The position numbers were made by a program, and so were the translations under genes. A stretch of 64,000 nucleotides of DNA from Legionellaceae bacterium (GTDB lineage: Bacteria > Pseudomonadota > Gammaproteobacteria > Legionellales > Legionellaceae): the NCBI GenBank assembly GCA_029210085.1, contig JARGPP010000015.1:1-64000 (forward strand), read 5' to 3'. Under the pieces are notes generated by a model, which had not been told where the DNA came from, did no database searches, and was given only the letters and a program-made list of their open reading frames with translations. The first letter of the stretch is position 1; every line of letters starts with the position of its first letter. Positions 1 through 8,679 of this stretch are shown piece after piece.

Positions 1-31
1 CTAAACGCGCCAGGAAAAATGTCCTCCCAAT

Positions 32-140
32 GACTCTACGCCTGCATAAAGATTTTTTAACTTCCCTCCGGGCTGTTTAAAAAATCGCAGACTATCTCGG
101 ACTACGCGCCTCGGCCTTCAGCCTTCCATGGCGCGCAGCG
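32..140 (-). repeat. Dispersed REP-like repeat, copy 1
   Basis: This stretch is nearly the reverse complement of 14630-14736. Both copies share the block CGCTGCGCGCCATGG, an interior rich in GGC/GCC with outer CGCGCC/GGCGCG arms, then CTGCGATTTTT and a distal ATCTTTA-GCAGG block. The GC content is far above the surroundings. In both copies the element sits at the 3' side of a reading frame, as REP-type elements often do. No transposase is present, so it is either a non-autonomous repeat or a structured 3' element. Confidence 0.6.
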
Positions 141-326
141 ATTGTAGAAGCGTTTTAAAAGATAACAAGTAAGTGCGAGTGCTGCGACGATTAATAGTGC
201 ATCACTATACGTTGCTTCTGATGTTGTCTCTTCCTCTTCATGTACAAAAGATGATGAAGCTCGACGTAATAACTGTTTGAGGCGGTATGATAACCCCTGG
301 TTAATTCCTGATGAAATGGCGCCTAT
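102..326 (-). pseudogene. Relict reading frame, C-terminal end of a lost membrane protein
   Basis: The minus strand is open for about 74 codons with no ATG, and runs into repeat copy 1, where the stop lies. The predicted peptide has a basic stretch (YRLKQLLRRASSS), an acidic patch (HEEEETTSE) and one membrane segment (ALLIVAALALTCYLLKRFY). That layout looks like the tail of a larger anchored protein whose 5' part is missing beyond the upstream stop at 327-329. The codons look genuine but no start or ribosome binding site is visible. I do not recognise the family; chance openness cannot be excluded. Confidence 0.3.
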
Positions 327-352
327 TCAGTACTTGAGTAGTCACAATAACT

Positions 353-445
353 TTAGGGGTTGTTGATAATTCCCTCCCAGCGCCTACCTGCTGCTGGCTT
401 GTCCGCGGCATCCAGAGGCTCTTGCTTAATGGCAAATATCCTCAT
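353..445 (-). CDS. Small ORF carried by the dispersed repeat (copy 1)
   Basis: A 30-codon frame starts with ATG inside the repeat and shares the core IKQEPLDxADKPAA with the frame at 38621-38731. The differences between the copies include I/R, A/V and A/V replacements, and the C-termini diverge where the repeat ends. No convincing ribosome binding site is seen. It may be a true small peptide, a fragment of an older gene, or an accident of the repeat. The rest of the stretch from 469 to 595 shows no gene. Confidence 0.22.
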   Translation of the reverse strand: MRIFAIKQEPLDAADKPAAGRRWEGIINNP

Positions 446-468
446 ATAAATCACGCCACTCTAAATAG
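372..468 (-). repeat. Dispersed ~92-bp repeat with internal small ORF, copy 1
   Basis: This segment matches the reverse complement of 38598-38690 with only about six substitutions and one 4-base indel. Outside the block the flanks diverge. It contains the conserved small reading frame at 353-445. No terminal inverted repeats or target duplications are obvious, so the mode of spread is unknown. Confidence 0.6.
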
Positions 469-595
469 TGTCAGTAGTTGTAAACCCGGGAACTAGTTTG
501 GCATTCAAGAACTCACAATTTCATTGGCGATGGAAAATAGCTATTTGAGATAAACCTGCTTTAATTAAAATTAAAATCAGCATTGAGAAACAGCC

Positions 596-1054
596 ATGGA
601 AATACGTGATGTTAAGGTAAGTGATGCTTATGATTTGATACAGCTATTATCTCAAATGGGCTATGATTTGACACTTGATGAGATGAAAGGACGTATTAAA
701 GCGTTTAAAACACAGCATCACCAATTACTGGTGATTGAGGTGTCCAATCAAGTGATTGCAGCAATTGCTTTTGGATGTTACGAGCAACTTCGATTAACAG
801 GGCGTTGTTGTCATATTGATACTTTAGTGGTTGATAAGCAGTATCAAGGACAAGGGCTTGGTAAGCGATTGCTTTCATTAGCAGAACACTATGCAATGGA
901 AAAGGGTGCTAAAACAGTGGAGTTAATCAGCGCAAATCATAGGAAAAAAGAAGGAACACATGCATTTTATGAGGCCTTGAATTATGAAAATCATGTGGCT
1001 CTTGATTGTGCGTATTTTGCAAAAGAAAAATTCAGTTCATTGAATAAAAAATAA
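596..1054 (+). CDS. GNAT-family N-acetyltransferase
   Basis: The 152-residue protein has the GNAT fold signature. A beta strand with HIDTLVVDKQYQGQGLGKRLL contains the acetyl-CoA pyrophosphate-binding motif Q-x-x-G-x-G, followed by the helix LLSLAEHYAMEKGAKTVEL and the late motif AFYEALNYE. It would transfer an acetyl group from acetyl-CoA to an amine; the substrate cannot be read from sequence. The length is normal for single-domain GNATs. The start at 596 follows a weak purine stretch (GAGAAA). It stands alone, 77 bases ahead of ruvB, in the same direction. An acetyltransferase for a small molecule or for a protein are both possible. Confidence 0.85.
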   Translation: MEIRDVKVSDAYDLIQLLSQMGYDLTLDEMKGRIKAFKTQHHQLLVIEVSNQVIAAIAFGCYEQLRLTGRCCHIDTLVVDKQYQGQGLGKRLLSLAEHYAMEKGAKTVELISANHRKKEGTHAFYEALNYENHVALDCAYFAKEKFSSLNKK

Positions 1055-1131
1055 AATCATAGATTTACTGTGATGCCTTCTGTGATAAACTCGTTTTATC
1101 TTGATGTGAGTGTCTAAAGGCTAAATTTATC

Positions 1132-2148
1132 ATGTTAGAAAGTGACCGTTTAATCAGCTTGGATGCAAAGCCTGAAGAAGAAACGTTTGATAGAGCGATT
1201 CGGCCGTTGAGTTTAGAGGAGTATATTGGTCAAGATGATGTACGCTCTCAAATGCAAATTTTTATTGACGCTGCACGTCAACGAAAAGAAGCACTCGATC
1301 ACACCCTTATCTTTGGTCCGCCTGGACTTGGAAAAACAACACTTGCAAATATTATTTCACATGAGCTGGGTGTGAACTTGCGTCAAACATCAGGACCTGT
1401 TTTAGAGCGCGCAGGAGATGTCGCAGCAATTTTAACCAATCTTCAAGAGAACGATGTATTATTTATTGACGAAATTCATCGATTGAGCTCGGTGATTGAA
1501 GAAATTTTGTATCCTGCAATGGAAGATTATAAACTCGATATTATGATAGGTGAGGGGCCTTCTGCACGTTCAATCAAGCTTGAATTGCCGCCGTTTACTT
1601 TGGTGGGTGCAACGACCCGTGCCGGTGCGTTAACATCACCTTTGCGTGATAGATTTGGAATTGTACAACGCCTTGAATTTTATAGCGTAGACGCTTTAAC
1701 ATCCATTGTGAAACGTTCAGCTGATTTGCAACATTTAGCCACTGAGCCTGAAGGAGTGTTTGAAGTGGCAAGGCGAGCACGAGGCACACCACGTATTGCG
1801 AATCGCTTATTAAGGCGTGTGCGAGATTATGCGGAAGTGACTGGGGATGGTGTCATTACTAAAAAAATTGCACAATATGCATTAGAAAAACTAAAAGTCG
1901 ATGAGCATGGTTTTGATTTAATGGACAAAAAACTGCTTTTAGCCGTGATTGAACGATTTGATGGCGGGCCTGTTGGGGTTGAAAGTATGGCTGCGGCCAT
2001 TGGTGAAGAAAAAACAACGATTGAAGATGTAATTGAACCTTATTTGATTCAACAAGGTTTTTTAATGCGAACACCGAGGGGGCGTACAGCAACCCCTTTG
2101 GCTTATCAGCATTTTGGGATGTCTGTGAGTCGTGAGGCAACAGAATAA
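1132..2148 (+). CDS. ruvB: Holliday junction branch-migration ATPase RuvB
   Basis: RuvB is the hexameric AAA+ motor that, with RuvA, drives branch migration of Holliday junctions in recombination repair. The 338-residue length is standard. Visible are Walker A GPPGLGKT (62-69), Walker B with DEIH (113-116), the sensor 1 stretch LVGATTRAG, the arginine-finger region SPLRDRFG, and a C-terminal winged-helix domain ending near [16 protein letters not shown]. ruvC and ruvA, often directly upstream, are not here; a GNAT gene takes their place. tolQ follows 34-43 bases downstream on the same strand, an arrangement common in gammaproteobacteria though ybgC, often between them, is missing. Confidence 0.97.
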   Translation: MLESDRLISLDAKPEEETFDRAIRPLSLEEYIGQDDVRSQMQIFIDAARQRKEALDHTLIFGPPGLGKTTLANIISHELGVNLRQTSGPVLERAGDVAAILTNLQENDVLFIDEIHRLSSVIEEILYPAMEDYKLDIMIGEGPSARSIKLELPPFTLVGATTRAGALTSPLRDRFGIVQRLEFYSVDALTSIVKRSADLQHLATEPEGVFEVARRARGTPRIANRLLRRVRDYAEVTGDGVITKKIAQYALEKLKVDEHGFDLMDKKLLLAVIERFDGGPVGVESMAAAIGEEKTTIEDVIEPYLIQQGFLMRTPRGRTATPLAYQHFGMSVSREATE

Positions 2149-2191
2149 TCATTCAGTTCATTATTAAGAATAATCAAGAGGTATGAATAGT

Positions 2192-2878
2192 ATGCAACAG
2201 ACAACAGTACTCAGTTATTTTCTTGGAGCAGGCGGTGTTGTAAAAGCGGTGATGTTTATTTTATTACTCGCATCGATTGTTTCTTGGACCTTTATTTTGC
2301 AGCGAGCCTGGTATTTTAAGCAAAAGCGTGCAGATTACGAAGGGTTTAAATCGCGATTCTGGGGGTGTTCTGATTTAAGTGCGCTTTACTCTGAAATTGA
2401 CACAAATGTTGACAGTCGTACAGGGTTAGCGGCTATTTTTCATGCCGGATTTAAAGAGTTTTTAAGGGGGCAAAGTTTAGGTTCTGTAACGCTTGAGCCG
2501 ATTCAAAGAGTGATGCAAATTTGTCATGCTAAAGAAGAAGAAGCACTAGAGGAACATTTGTCTTGGTTTGCATCGGTGGGTTCAATTGCGCCTTATATTG
2601 GACTGTTTGGTACGGTGTGGGGAATTATGACCTCTTTTCAGGCCCTAGGTAATGCGCAGCAAGCAACGATTGCTATGGTAGCACCTGGTATTTCTGAAGC
2701 TTTGGTTGCAACAGCGTTAGGCTTATTCACCGCTATTCCTGCTGTGATTGCATTTAATCGATATGGAACACGCGCTTCTCGTATGTTGGATAGATATGAT
2801 GTGTTTCAAGAAGAATTATTGGCATTAATCGTGCAACAAACAGCGAAAAAATCTCAACAAAAGGCGCATGTGGCATGA
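2192..2878 (+). CDS. tolQ: Tol-Pal system inner-membrane protein TolQ
   Basis: TolQ forms the proton channel of the Tol envelope-constriction machine together with TolR and powers TolA. The protein shows a first membrane segment near residues 16-37 and two more in the C-terminal half (SIAPYIGLFGTVWGIMTSF and ALVATALGLFTAIPAVIAF), the ExbB/TolQ/MotA family layout. An alternative ATG at 2183 lies one base after the ribosome binding site AAGAGG (2176-2181). The ATG at 2192 has normal spacing and is preferred. The gene overlaps tolR by four bases (ATGA), which indicates translational coupling in a tolQRAB operon. Confidence 0.95.
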   Translation: MQQTTVLSYFLGAGGVVKAVMFILLLASIVSWTFILQRAWYFKQKRADYEGFKSRFWGCSDLSALYSEIDTNVDSRTGLAAIFHAGFKEFLRGQSLGSVTLEPIQRVMQICHAKEEEALEEHLSWFASVGSIAPYIGLFGTVWGIMTSFQALGNAQQATIAMVAPGISEALVATALGLFTAIPAVIAFNRYGTRASRMLDRYDVFQEELLALIVQQTAKKSQQKAHVA

Positions 2879-3348
2879 GTGTACGTTTAAAAAAAAGAGG
2901 GCGTGATAAAAAAGGCCCAATGTCTGAAATTAATGTTGTGCCTTATATTGACGTGATGTTAGTGTTGTTGGTTATTTTTATGATAACAGCACCTATGCTC
3001 ACACAAGGCGTGAGTGTTGAACTGCCCAAAGCACAAAGTGAGGCACTGAAAACCAATAATCGAGAGCCTATTATTGTTTCAGTGGATAAAGAAGGACGTT
3101 ATTTTTTAAATATTAGCAGTGCGCCTAATGTGCCACTTGAATCGCATGCACTTATGGTTCGTGTAGCAGCCGAAATTGAAATCGCACGTCAAAACAAAGA
3201 ACCTTTACATGTGCTTGTAAAAGGCGATACAGGGGTGCCCTATGGCAAAGTCGTTCATGCCATGGGACTTTTAAAAGAAGCGGGTGCAGAGCAAGTAGGT
3301 TTACTGACCGATTTTACTGAAAATGCTACTAAAGAGGCGAGCGCATGA
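2875..3348 (+). CDS. tolR: Tol-Pal system protein TolR
   Basis: TolR is the single-span partner of TolQ. The N-terminus is basic, followed by EINVVPYIDVMLVLLVIF, in which the membrane Asp (PYIDVMLVL) is the conserved proton-path residue of the ExbD/TolR family. The periplasmic remainder carries the family's GVSVELPKA and a GDTGVPYGKVVHAMGLLKEAG stretch. At 157 residues the length is typical. It overlaps tolQ and tolA by four bases at each end, so the three are almost certainly translated from one transcript. Confidence 0.95.
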   Translation: MSVRLKKRGRDKKGPMSEINVVPYIDVMLVLLVIFMITAPMLTQGVSVELPKAQSEALKTNNREPIIVSVDKEGRYFLNISSAPNVPLESHALMVRVAAEIEIARQNKEPLHVLVKGDTGVPYGKVVHAMGLLKEAGAEQVGLLTDFTENATKEASA

Positions 3349-4211
3349 AGTCGAATCGAACTTATCATATTGCATTATTTTCTGCTGTATTTTTGCATGT
3401 TGCGCTGATGCTGGCATTTATGATTCATCCTAAAACGACGCGTCCTGTGATGCAGCTTGAGGCAAAGCGCGCAGAGAAAGCGCCAGCACAAGAAATTGTG
3501 AAGGCTGTGAGTGTCGATGCAAAAGAAGTAACAGCAGCAGTTCAGCAACTAAAGGCTGAACGTGAAGCTAAAGCAAAAGCAGAGTTAGCACAGCAAAAGA
3601 AATTAACCGCAGAAGCAAATGTACTTCGTGCGCGTCGCGTGCAAGAGCAGCGTAAGCTTGAGCGCCTACGCGCAGAAAATGCACGTGTAGCAGCCAAACA
3701 AAAACAAGCAGCCCTTGCTGAGCAAAAACGTCAAAAAGAAGTGCAAAAACAGAAAGAGGCGGAAGCCCGTCAACTTCAGGCATTAAAACAAGAGCAATTG
3801 GCCTTGAAAAAGCAGCAAGAAGAGGAGAAAGCCCGTGCAATGGAAGAAAAAGCACGTGAGCTTGAGCAAGCGCGTCTTGAGAAAGCGCGGCTTGATGCAG
3901 CAAACCGAGCACGCATGTCAGGGGTTGTTGATAAATATAAAGCACTGATTTTAGGCGCCATTGGCCAGCAGTGGATTTTACCTGATCAAGTGGATACAAG
4001 CTTGTCGAGTCGTTTTAAAATAAGATTAGCACCTAATGGTGCAGTGCTTGAAGTTCAACTCACAAGAAGCAGTGGAGATCCAGTACTCGATCGCTCAGCA
4101 CAAGCAGCGATTTATAAAGCTTCTCCATTGCCGGTTCCAAGTGAGCCTGAAATGTTTAATGTATTTCGTGAGATTAGTCTTACGGTGCGACCTGAAAATG
4201 TGAGGGGGTAA
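3345..4211 (+). CDS. tolA: Tol-Pal system energy-transducing protein TolA
   Basis: TolA spans the periplasm between TolQR and outer-membrane Pal/TolB. It has an N-terminal membrane helix (YHIALFSAVFLHVALMLAF), a long Ala/Lys/Glu/Gln-rich helical domain from about residue 45 to 185, and a C-terminal globular domain III starting near VVDKYKALILGAIGQQW and ending with the SGDPVLDRSAQAAIYKASPL segment typical of TolA. The middle domain has low complexity, so its sequence is expected to drift. The start overlaps the tolR stop by four bases. Confidence 0.93.
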   Translation: MKSNRTYHIALFSAVFLHVALMLAFMIHPKTTRPVMQLEAKRAEKAPAQEIVKAVSVDAKEVTAAVQQLKAEREAKAKAELAQQKKLTAEANVLRARRVQEQRKLERLRAENARVAAKQKQAALAEQKRQKEVQKQKEAEARQLQALKQEQLALKKQQEEEKARAMEEKARELEQARLEKARLDAANRARMSGVVDKYKALILGAIGQQWILPDQVDTSLSSRFKIRLAPNGAVLEVQLTRSSGDPVLDRSAQAAIYKASPLPVPSEPEMFNVFREISLTVRPENVRG

Positions 4212-4217
4212 AACCAG

Positions 4218-5477
4218 ATGGTGCGTTTACTGTGGGTTTGTTTGGTTTTTGTATCGAGCACAGCTTTTTCACTTGATTTAGAATTAACTGAAGGGGTCAA
4301 TAAAGCTTTTCCAATGGGGATTGATGGTTTTGGAAACATCAAAGAAGCACGTGACTTATCAACAGTTATTGATGGTGATTTGAGGTTGTCTGGTCAATTT
4401 AAATTGATACCTGCCCCACGTGTTGCAGATGGGAAAGCTCCGCTTAGTTTGTGGCAAAAAGTAGGTGTTGATAGTGTATTGTCAGGCCATGTGACGCGAC
4501 TTGAAGACGGACGTTTTGCCGTACATGTAGAGCTTTTAGATGTTGCAGCAAGGGGACGCTCGCTGATTCTAAAAGACTATCAAGTGAGTGGGCGTGAACT
4601 ACATGCGTTAGCACATCATATCAGTGATGAGGTTTATCAAGCATTAACAGGCGTTAGAGGTGTTTTCTCAACACGTATTGCTTATGTTTTTGTGAAGCAT
4701 GAAAGAAATAAACGAATCTATGCGCTTGAGATAGCGGATATGGATGGGAAAAATCCACATGCTTTGGTGACATCGACTTCGCCCATTATGTCGCCTGCTT
4801 GGTCTCCAGATGGTCGACAAATTGCGTATGTTTCGTTTGAAAAAAAACGAGCACAGATATTTATTATTTCAGTTGAAACAGCTAAAAGACGCTTAGTGAC
4901 TGACTTTGAAGGTATTAATGGCGCACCTGCCTGGTCTCCTGATGGTAAAGAATTAGCTGTGGTGCTTTCAAAAGGTGGTGCACCTAAGATATACAAAGTT
5001 AATTTAGCCACAGGGGCAATGAAACAACTGACTTTTGGAACCGCGATTGATACCGAACCGCGTTATGCGGCAGATGGCCGCTCTCTTGTATTCACATCCG
5101 GTCGTGGTGGTGCACCTCAAGTGTATCGTTTGGATTTAGCCGATGGAGCGGTTAGTCGAGTGACATTTGAAGGTAATTATAACGCGCGTCCTTCTTATAC
5201 ACCTGATCAAAAACATTTAGTCATGCTTCATCGAGAAGATAAGCGTTTTAATATTGGAACACAGGCACTAGATACGGGGGAAGTTTTCATTTTAACAGAT
5301 GCTGATGCAGATGAAGCACCATCGGTGGCACCTAATGGGCGATTTGTGATTTATGCAACCCGGCAACAAGAGCGAGGTTTGTTAGGTCTGGTGTCATTAG
5401 ATGGCGCGGTTAAAATGATTTATCCACCACGTGATGGCGATATCCAAGAGCCAGCTTGGTCGCCTTTTTTCGGATGA
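4218..5477 (+). CDS. tolB: Tol-Pal system periplasmic beta-propeller TolB
   Basis: The 419-residue protein begins with a signal peptide ([13 protein letters not shown]), followed by an N-terminal alpha/beta domain and then a six-bladed propeller with PD40 repeats: [68 protein letters not shown] and a final PAWSPFFG. TolB links TolA to Pal during outer-membrane constriction. The start follows tolA after six bases. The usual next genes, pal and cpoB/ybgF, are absent; the downstream nuclease start overlaps the tolB stop (ATGA at 5474-5477). Confidence 0.95.
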   Translation: MVRLLWVCLVFVSSTAFSLDLELTEGVNKAFPMGIDGFGNIKEARDLSTVIDGDLRLSGQFKLIPAPRVADGKAPLSLWQKVGVDSVLSGHVTRLEDGRFAVHVELLDVAARGRSLILKDYQVSGRELHALAHHISDEVYQALTGVRGVFSTRIAYVFVKHERNKRIYALEIADMDGKNPHALVTSTSPIMSPAWSPDGRQIAYVSFEKKRAQIFIISVETAKRRLVTDFEGINGAPAWSPDGKELAVVLSKGGAPKIYKVNLATGAMKQLTFGTAIDTEPRYAADGRSLVFTSGRGGAPQVYRLDLADGAVSRVTFEGNYNARPSYTPDQKHLVMLHREDKRFNIGTQALDTGEVFILTDADADEAPSVAPNGRFVIYATRQQERGLLGLVSLDGAVKMIYPPRDGDIQEPAWSPFFG

Positions 5478-6328
5478 GGTTGCTGATTATTTTCTGGGGA
5501 TGCTATTTATTTGCATTCCCCGTTTTTGCATGGAATGCTGAAGGACATCGTGTGGTTGCACACATTGCACTTGATTATATGACACCAGGTGCTAAAGCAC
5601 GTTTTCAGGTGGCACATACCTTATTATTGGATAAGCCTAATGAGCTTATTTCGTTTACTGAGGCTGCTGTCTGGTTTGATACGGTCCGTGGCAGGCGGTT
5701 TCCAGGAATTGATAGTATGCATTATGTCGATATTCCTATCCTGTCATCAAGCGAAGTTCAGTTTGATGGTTCAGCAGACCATCAATTACTTCATGCGCTC
5801 ATGGCCTATACAGGCTCGCGTCAAATATTACTTTTAGGTAATACCAGTGTTTTAGAGCAAATGATTGCATTGCGTATTTTATTACATGTAACAGCGGATT
5901 TGCATCAACCTCTCCATGCGGCCACGCGCTTAACCCGCAAAAATCCGAAGGGAGATGCGGGTGGAAATAAGGTTCGCTTGCCTAAGAATAAAGTATCTCG
6001 AAACTTACATACGTATTGGGATCGTGCGGGGGGATTTTTAACCAACCGTATGCCTGTTTCATTGCGTGCGCATGTACTTGAAAAAATGTGGCCATGTGAT
6101 TTAAATACAGTGGATACAGATCCCATCGATTGGCTTGCTGAATCTCATGTGATTGCTGAAAAGAAAGCATATCAATTGATTGAGGGTGTTCACGCTAAAA
6201 AATATTTAGATGATGCTTATCAAATGATGGTACAAGCAGTCTCTCAAAAGCGCTTGGCAGAAGCAGGGTGTCGATTAGCCGCTGTTTTGAATGAGATTGA
6301 TGCCTATGGTTTTCCTATGATTGTGTAG
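5474..6328 (+). CDS. Secreted S1/P1-type zinc nuclease
   Basis: S1/P1 nucleases are extracellular or periplasmic trinuclear-zinc enzymes that cut single-stranded DNA or RNA and remove 3' phosphates. The ATG at 5474 is chosen because it gives a clean signal peptide ([17 protein letters not shown]) whose cleavage would leave Trp as residue 1 (WNAEGH). In this family the N-terminal Trp itself binds zinc. Further ligands are visible in [32 protein letters not shown] and NLHTYWD. A frame also extends upstream to a TTG at 5456, which would add six residues inside tolB. The 284-residue length fits the family. Coupling to tolB replaces the usual pal gene. Confidence 0.88.
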   Translation: MRLLIIFWGCYLFAFPVFAWNAEGHRVVAHIALDYMTPGAKARFQVAHTLLLDKPNELISFTEAAVWFDTVRGRRFPGIDSMHYVDIPILSSSEVQFDGSADHQLLHALMAYTGSRQILLLGNTSVLEQMIALRILLHVTADLHQPLHAATRLTRKNPKGDAGGNKVRLPKNKVSRNLHTYWDRAGGFLTNRMPVSLRAHVLEKMWPCDLNTVDTDPIDWLAESHVIAEKKAYQLIEGVHAKKYLDDAYQMMVQAVSQKRLAEAGCRLAAVLNEIDAYGFPMIV

Positions 6329-6342
6329 TTATGATTGTGTAG
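6317..6342. repeat. 12-bp tandem duplication at a convergent gene junction
   Basis: ATGATTGTGTAG occurs at 6317-6328 and again at 6331-6342, separated by TT. The first copy contains the stop codon of the nuclease gene. The second forms the last codons of the convergent PAP2 gene, whose stop lies at 6329-6331. The pattern looks like a small slippage duplication that reshaped both gene ends. Confidence 0.7.
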
Positions 6343-7225
6343 CGGGATAGCATTTGGCATAGGTATAGTGGGCTATGCTAAGTACCGCGATACTTGCAAA
6401 AATATCAGGGATATAATGCCACCCGAGTAGAACACAAGAAAAGGTAACAACAGTATTGAGTATTAATATCAAGCCAAATGCCAATCGCCAATCACGAACA
6501 AGAAAAGCACAAAGCCAAGCCCAAATGACATGAAATGAAGGAAATGCAACCATGCCACCTTCCAGTGTAGACGGCTGAATATATGCGTGTATTTGGTTAA
6601 ATTTAAGTCCTGTCGCACGCTGTGCTTCTGTAAAATAAGGGCTTTCAATCATGCTTGCAGGCGCTGTAGTCGGGAAAAAATAATAAAATACATAGCCGAT
6701 GAAAGCGGTGGTTAACAGCAAAAAATAATATTCATGCAGTCGTTTGAAATATCCAAATATGATGAGAATTAAGGGAAGATAAACCATTTGAAAGACAATA
6801 GACTCATAAAAAACTTCTAGGCTGTCATAAAGTCTGGGGTGCGTTTTACTCCAATGAATAATTTTTGCGAGGTCAATATTCATCCATTCAGAGCTCTGTA
6901 CAATAGATGCGTCTATCGGAGGGAATGGCGTATATTGAATAGCCATGCACCCAATAATGATGAGCGCCATGCTTAAAAACAGATATAAAACTTCGCGTAT
7001 TTTTTTTGCGGCTCCTGATTGTTTACCGCATTGAATGCAAATGCCAAAATAGATTAAGCATAAGGCACCTAAAACAAAAGGTGCTTCTTTGGGGTAGTAG
7101 TAATTTCCAGGGTAATGAAAAAGCATTGCATTAAGACCAAAAGCAATGCTTGAGCAGACAAGAAACAAAAAAACAATTGTGATAAAAAGGCGATGGTCAG
7201 TGAATAGCTGACGCGCCAATATCAC
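6329..7225 (-). CDS. PAP2_3-type membrane phosphatase/inositolphosphotransferase
   Basis: This 298-residue integral membrane protein has about six hydrophobic helices. It carries the motifs of the PAP2/Aur1-like branch: FPSFH at 228-232 and GWHYIPD at 269-274, with His232, His270 and Asp274 as the likely catalytic triad. Family members act on lipid phosphates or transfer phospho-head groups (lipid phosphatase, inositol-phosphorylceramide synthase-like); the substrate here is unknown. The start is GTG at 7223-7225, overlapping the csrA-like stop as GTGA, so the two genes are translationally coupled. It converges with the nuclease gene with no spacer. Confidence 0.8.
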   Translation of the reverse strand: MILARQLFTDHRLFITIVFLFLVCSSIAFGLNAMLFHYPGNYYYPKEAPFVLGALCLIYFGICIQCGKQSGAAKKIREVLYLFLSMALIIIGCMAIQYTPFPPIDASIVQSSEWMNIDLAKIIHWSKTHPRLYDSLEVFYESIVFQMVYLPLILIIFGYFKRLHEYYFLLLTTAFIGYVFYYFFPTTAPASMIESPYFTEAQRATGLKFNQIHAYIQPSTLEGGMVAFPSFHVIWAWLCAFLVRDWRLAFGLILILNTVVTFSCVLLGWHYIPDIFASIAVLSIAHYTYAKCYPATQS

Positions 7226-7419
7226 ACGAGACTACCTTCTTCTTCTTGTTTTTTGATGGCAAGATAGACTTCTTCTCTATGGACTTTAATACTACGGGGT
7301 GCATCAACACCAAATTTAATATGTCCGTGCTCCTGAGTTTTAAAAGCAACAACACGTACAGCTTCGTTGTCTACTGAAAGGATTAGGGGCTCTTCAAAAT
7401 CGATTGTGACTATGTTCAT
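7222..7419 (-). CDS. Divergent CsrA/RsmA-family RNA-binding regulator
   Basis: CsrA dimers bind GGA motifs in mRNA leaders to control translation. The second half is clearly CsrA: GHIKFGVDAPRSIKVHREEVYLAIKKQ, including the Val-His-Arg-Glu-Glu segment whose Arg contacts RNA. The N-terminal strand is unusual: the canonical LTRRxGE is replaced by VTIDFEEPLIL, so residues 4 and 6, normally Leu and Arg at the RNA interface, differ. A good ribosome binding site (AGAGG) precedes the ATG. It is coupled to a membrane lipid-phosphatase gene, not next to alaS or recX where housekeeping csrA often lies, so it is probably an accessory paralogue. Confidence 0.8.
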   Translation of the reverse strand: MNIVTIDFEEPLILSVDNEAVRVVAFKTQEHGHIKFGVDAPRSIKVHREEVYLAIKKQEEEGSLV

Positions 7420-7566
7420 CGAAAACCTCTTTATTTTTTAACAAGTTATAACTTTTTTTTAAAAAAAAAGCAATTGTATTTTTGAAAGTAATAGGCAGGT
7501 GCGATTTGTTTGGTGTACGATAAATTGGATGATTTTAAAAATTGAGTGATTTGAAAAAGGATGCCG

Positions 7567-8679
7567 ATGATCCCGGTAATGATTGCAGGAGCTGGTAAAA
7601 TAGGTCGCTTAATTGCTTGTCTTTTAGCGGATACCAAAGCATATCGAGTTTATTTAGGTGACTGTAATTTTAATGCACCTGATACAAAAGCACTACTCAA
7701 AAAAATGCCTGACTTAAACCCTATTGTTTTGGATATGAAAGATAACCAAGCTGTTGAAGCGTTATTAAAAAAGCATCATATAATTGCTGTAATTTCGAGT
7801 TTGCCTTATTTTTTGAACTTAGCGGTTGCCAACGCTGCAAAAGCAGCTGGCGCACATTATTTTGATTTAACAGAAGATATTTCAGTGACTGAAGGAATTA
7901 AGGCATTGGCTGTAGGTGCAAGTACCGTGTTTGTGCCGCAATGCGGTATGGCACCTGGATTTGTGAGTATGGTTGCACACCATTTAATGCAAAAATTTGA
8001 TGTGTGCCATGAAGCCAAATTACGTGTGGGCGCGTTACCCCAAAAAACCAGTAATGCATTACATTATTCCTTGACTTGGTCAACTGATGGGTTAATCAAT
8101 GAATACGGTGAGGCGTGTGCAGGCATTGATGGGGGAGAGCCTGTGCTGTTTGCTCCACTTGAAGGCTTAGAGTCGATTCAAATTGATGGCGAAGCCTATG
8201 AAGCATTTCATACCTCAGGCGGACTGGGTGGGCTGGGTACTCTTTATGCAGGGAAAGTAGATAGATTGACTTATAAAACCATTCGATATCCCGGACACTG
8301 TGAAAAAATGCGGTTTTTAATGCAAACCCTACATCTGAATGAGGACAGGGCTACATTGAAAAAAATTTTAGAGCGTGCCATTCCTAAAACGATGCAAGAT
8401 ATGGTGTTGATATATGTTTCAGTAGAAGGCATTAAGAACAGTGAACTGATTGAGGAAAGTTATGTTAAAAAAATCTATCCTAAGATCATTCATGGCATTG
8501 AATGGTCTGCTATTCAACTCAGTACAGCATCTGCTGTATGTGCGGTGCTTGATCAAGTGTTAGCCGAAGATGACACGCTTCAAGGACTTGTTTTGCAAGA
8601 ACATTTTCAGTTAACAACCATTTTAAAAAATCGTTTTGGTTGTTTTTATGCAGAAGGCATGGGAGCACATGATAAATGA
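7567..8679 (+). CDS. Saccharopine dehydrogenase-family oxidoreductase (lysine degradation)
   Basis: The N-terminus MIAGAGKIGRLIACLLAD is a Rossmann dinucleotide site. The remainder (QCGMAPGFVSMVAHHLM, ALHYSLTWSTDGLINEY, RYPGHCEKMRFL) matches the saccharopine dehydrogenase/lysine 6-dehydrogenase family. The downstream partner is an aldehyde dehydrogenase of the piperideine-6-carboxylate type, overlapping by four bases (ATGA), so the pair probably converts L-lysine to alpha-aminoadipate. Upstream ATG 7561 directly abuts the AAAAAGG site (7554-7560). ATG 7567 has a six-base spacing and is preferred. Exact substrate (lysine or saccharopine) is inference from the neighbour. Confidence 0.82.
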   Translation: MIPVMIAGAGKIGRLIACLLADTKAYRVYLGDCNFNAPDTKALLKKMPDLNPIVLDMKDNQAVEALLKKHHIIAVISSLPYFLNLAVANAAKAAGAHYFDLTEDISVTEGIKALAVGASTVFVPQCGMAPGFVSMVAHHLMQKFDVCHEAKLRVGALPQKTSNALHYSLTWSTDGLINEYGEACAGIDGGEPVLFAPLEGLESIQIDGEAYEAFHTSGGLGGLGTLYAGKVDRLTYKTIRYPGHCEKMRFLMQTLHLNEDRATLKKILERAIPKTMQDMVLIYVSVEGIKNSELIEESYVKKIYPKIIHGIEWSAIQLSTASAVCAVLDQVLAEDDTLQGLVLQEHFQLTTILKNRFGCFYAEGMGAHDK

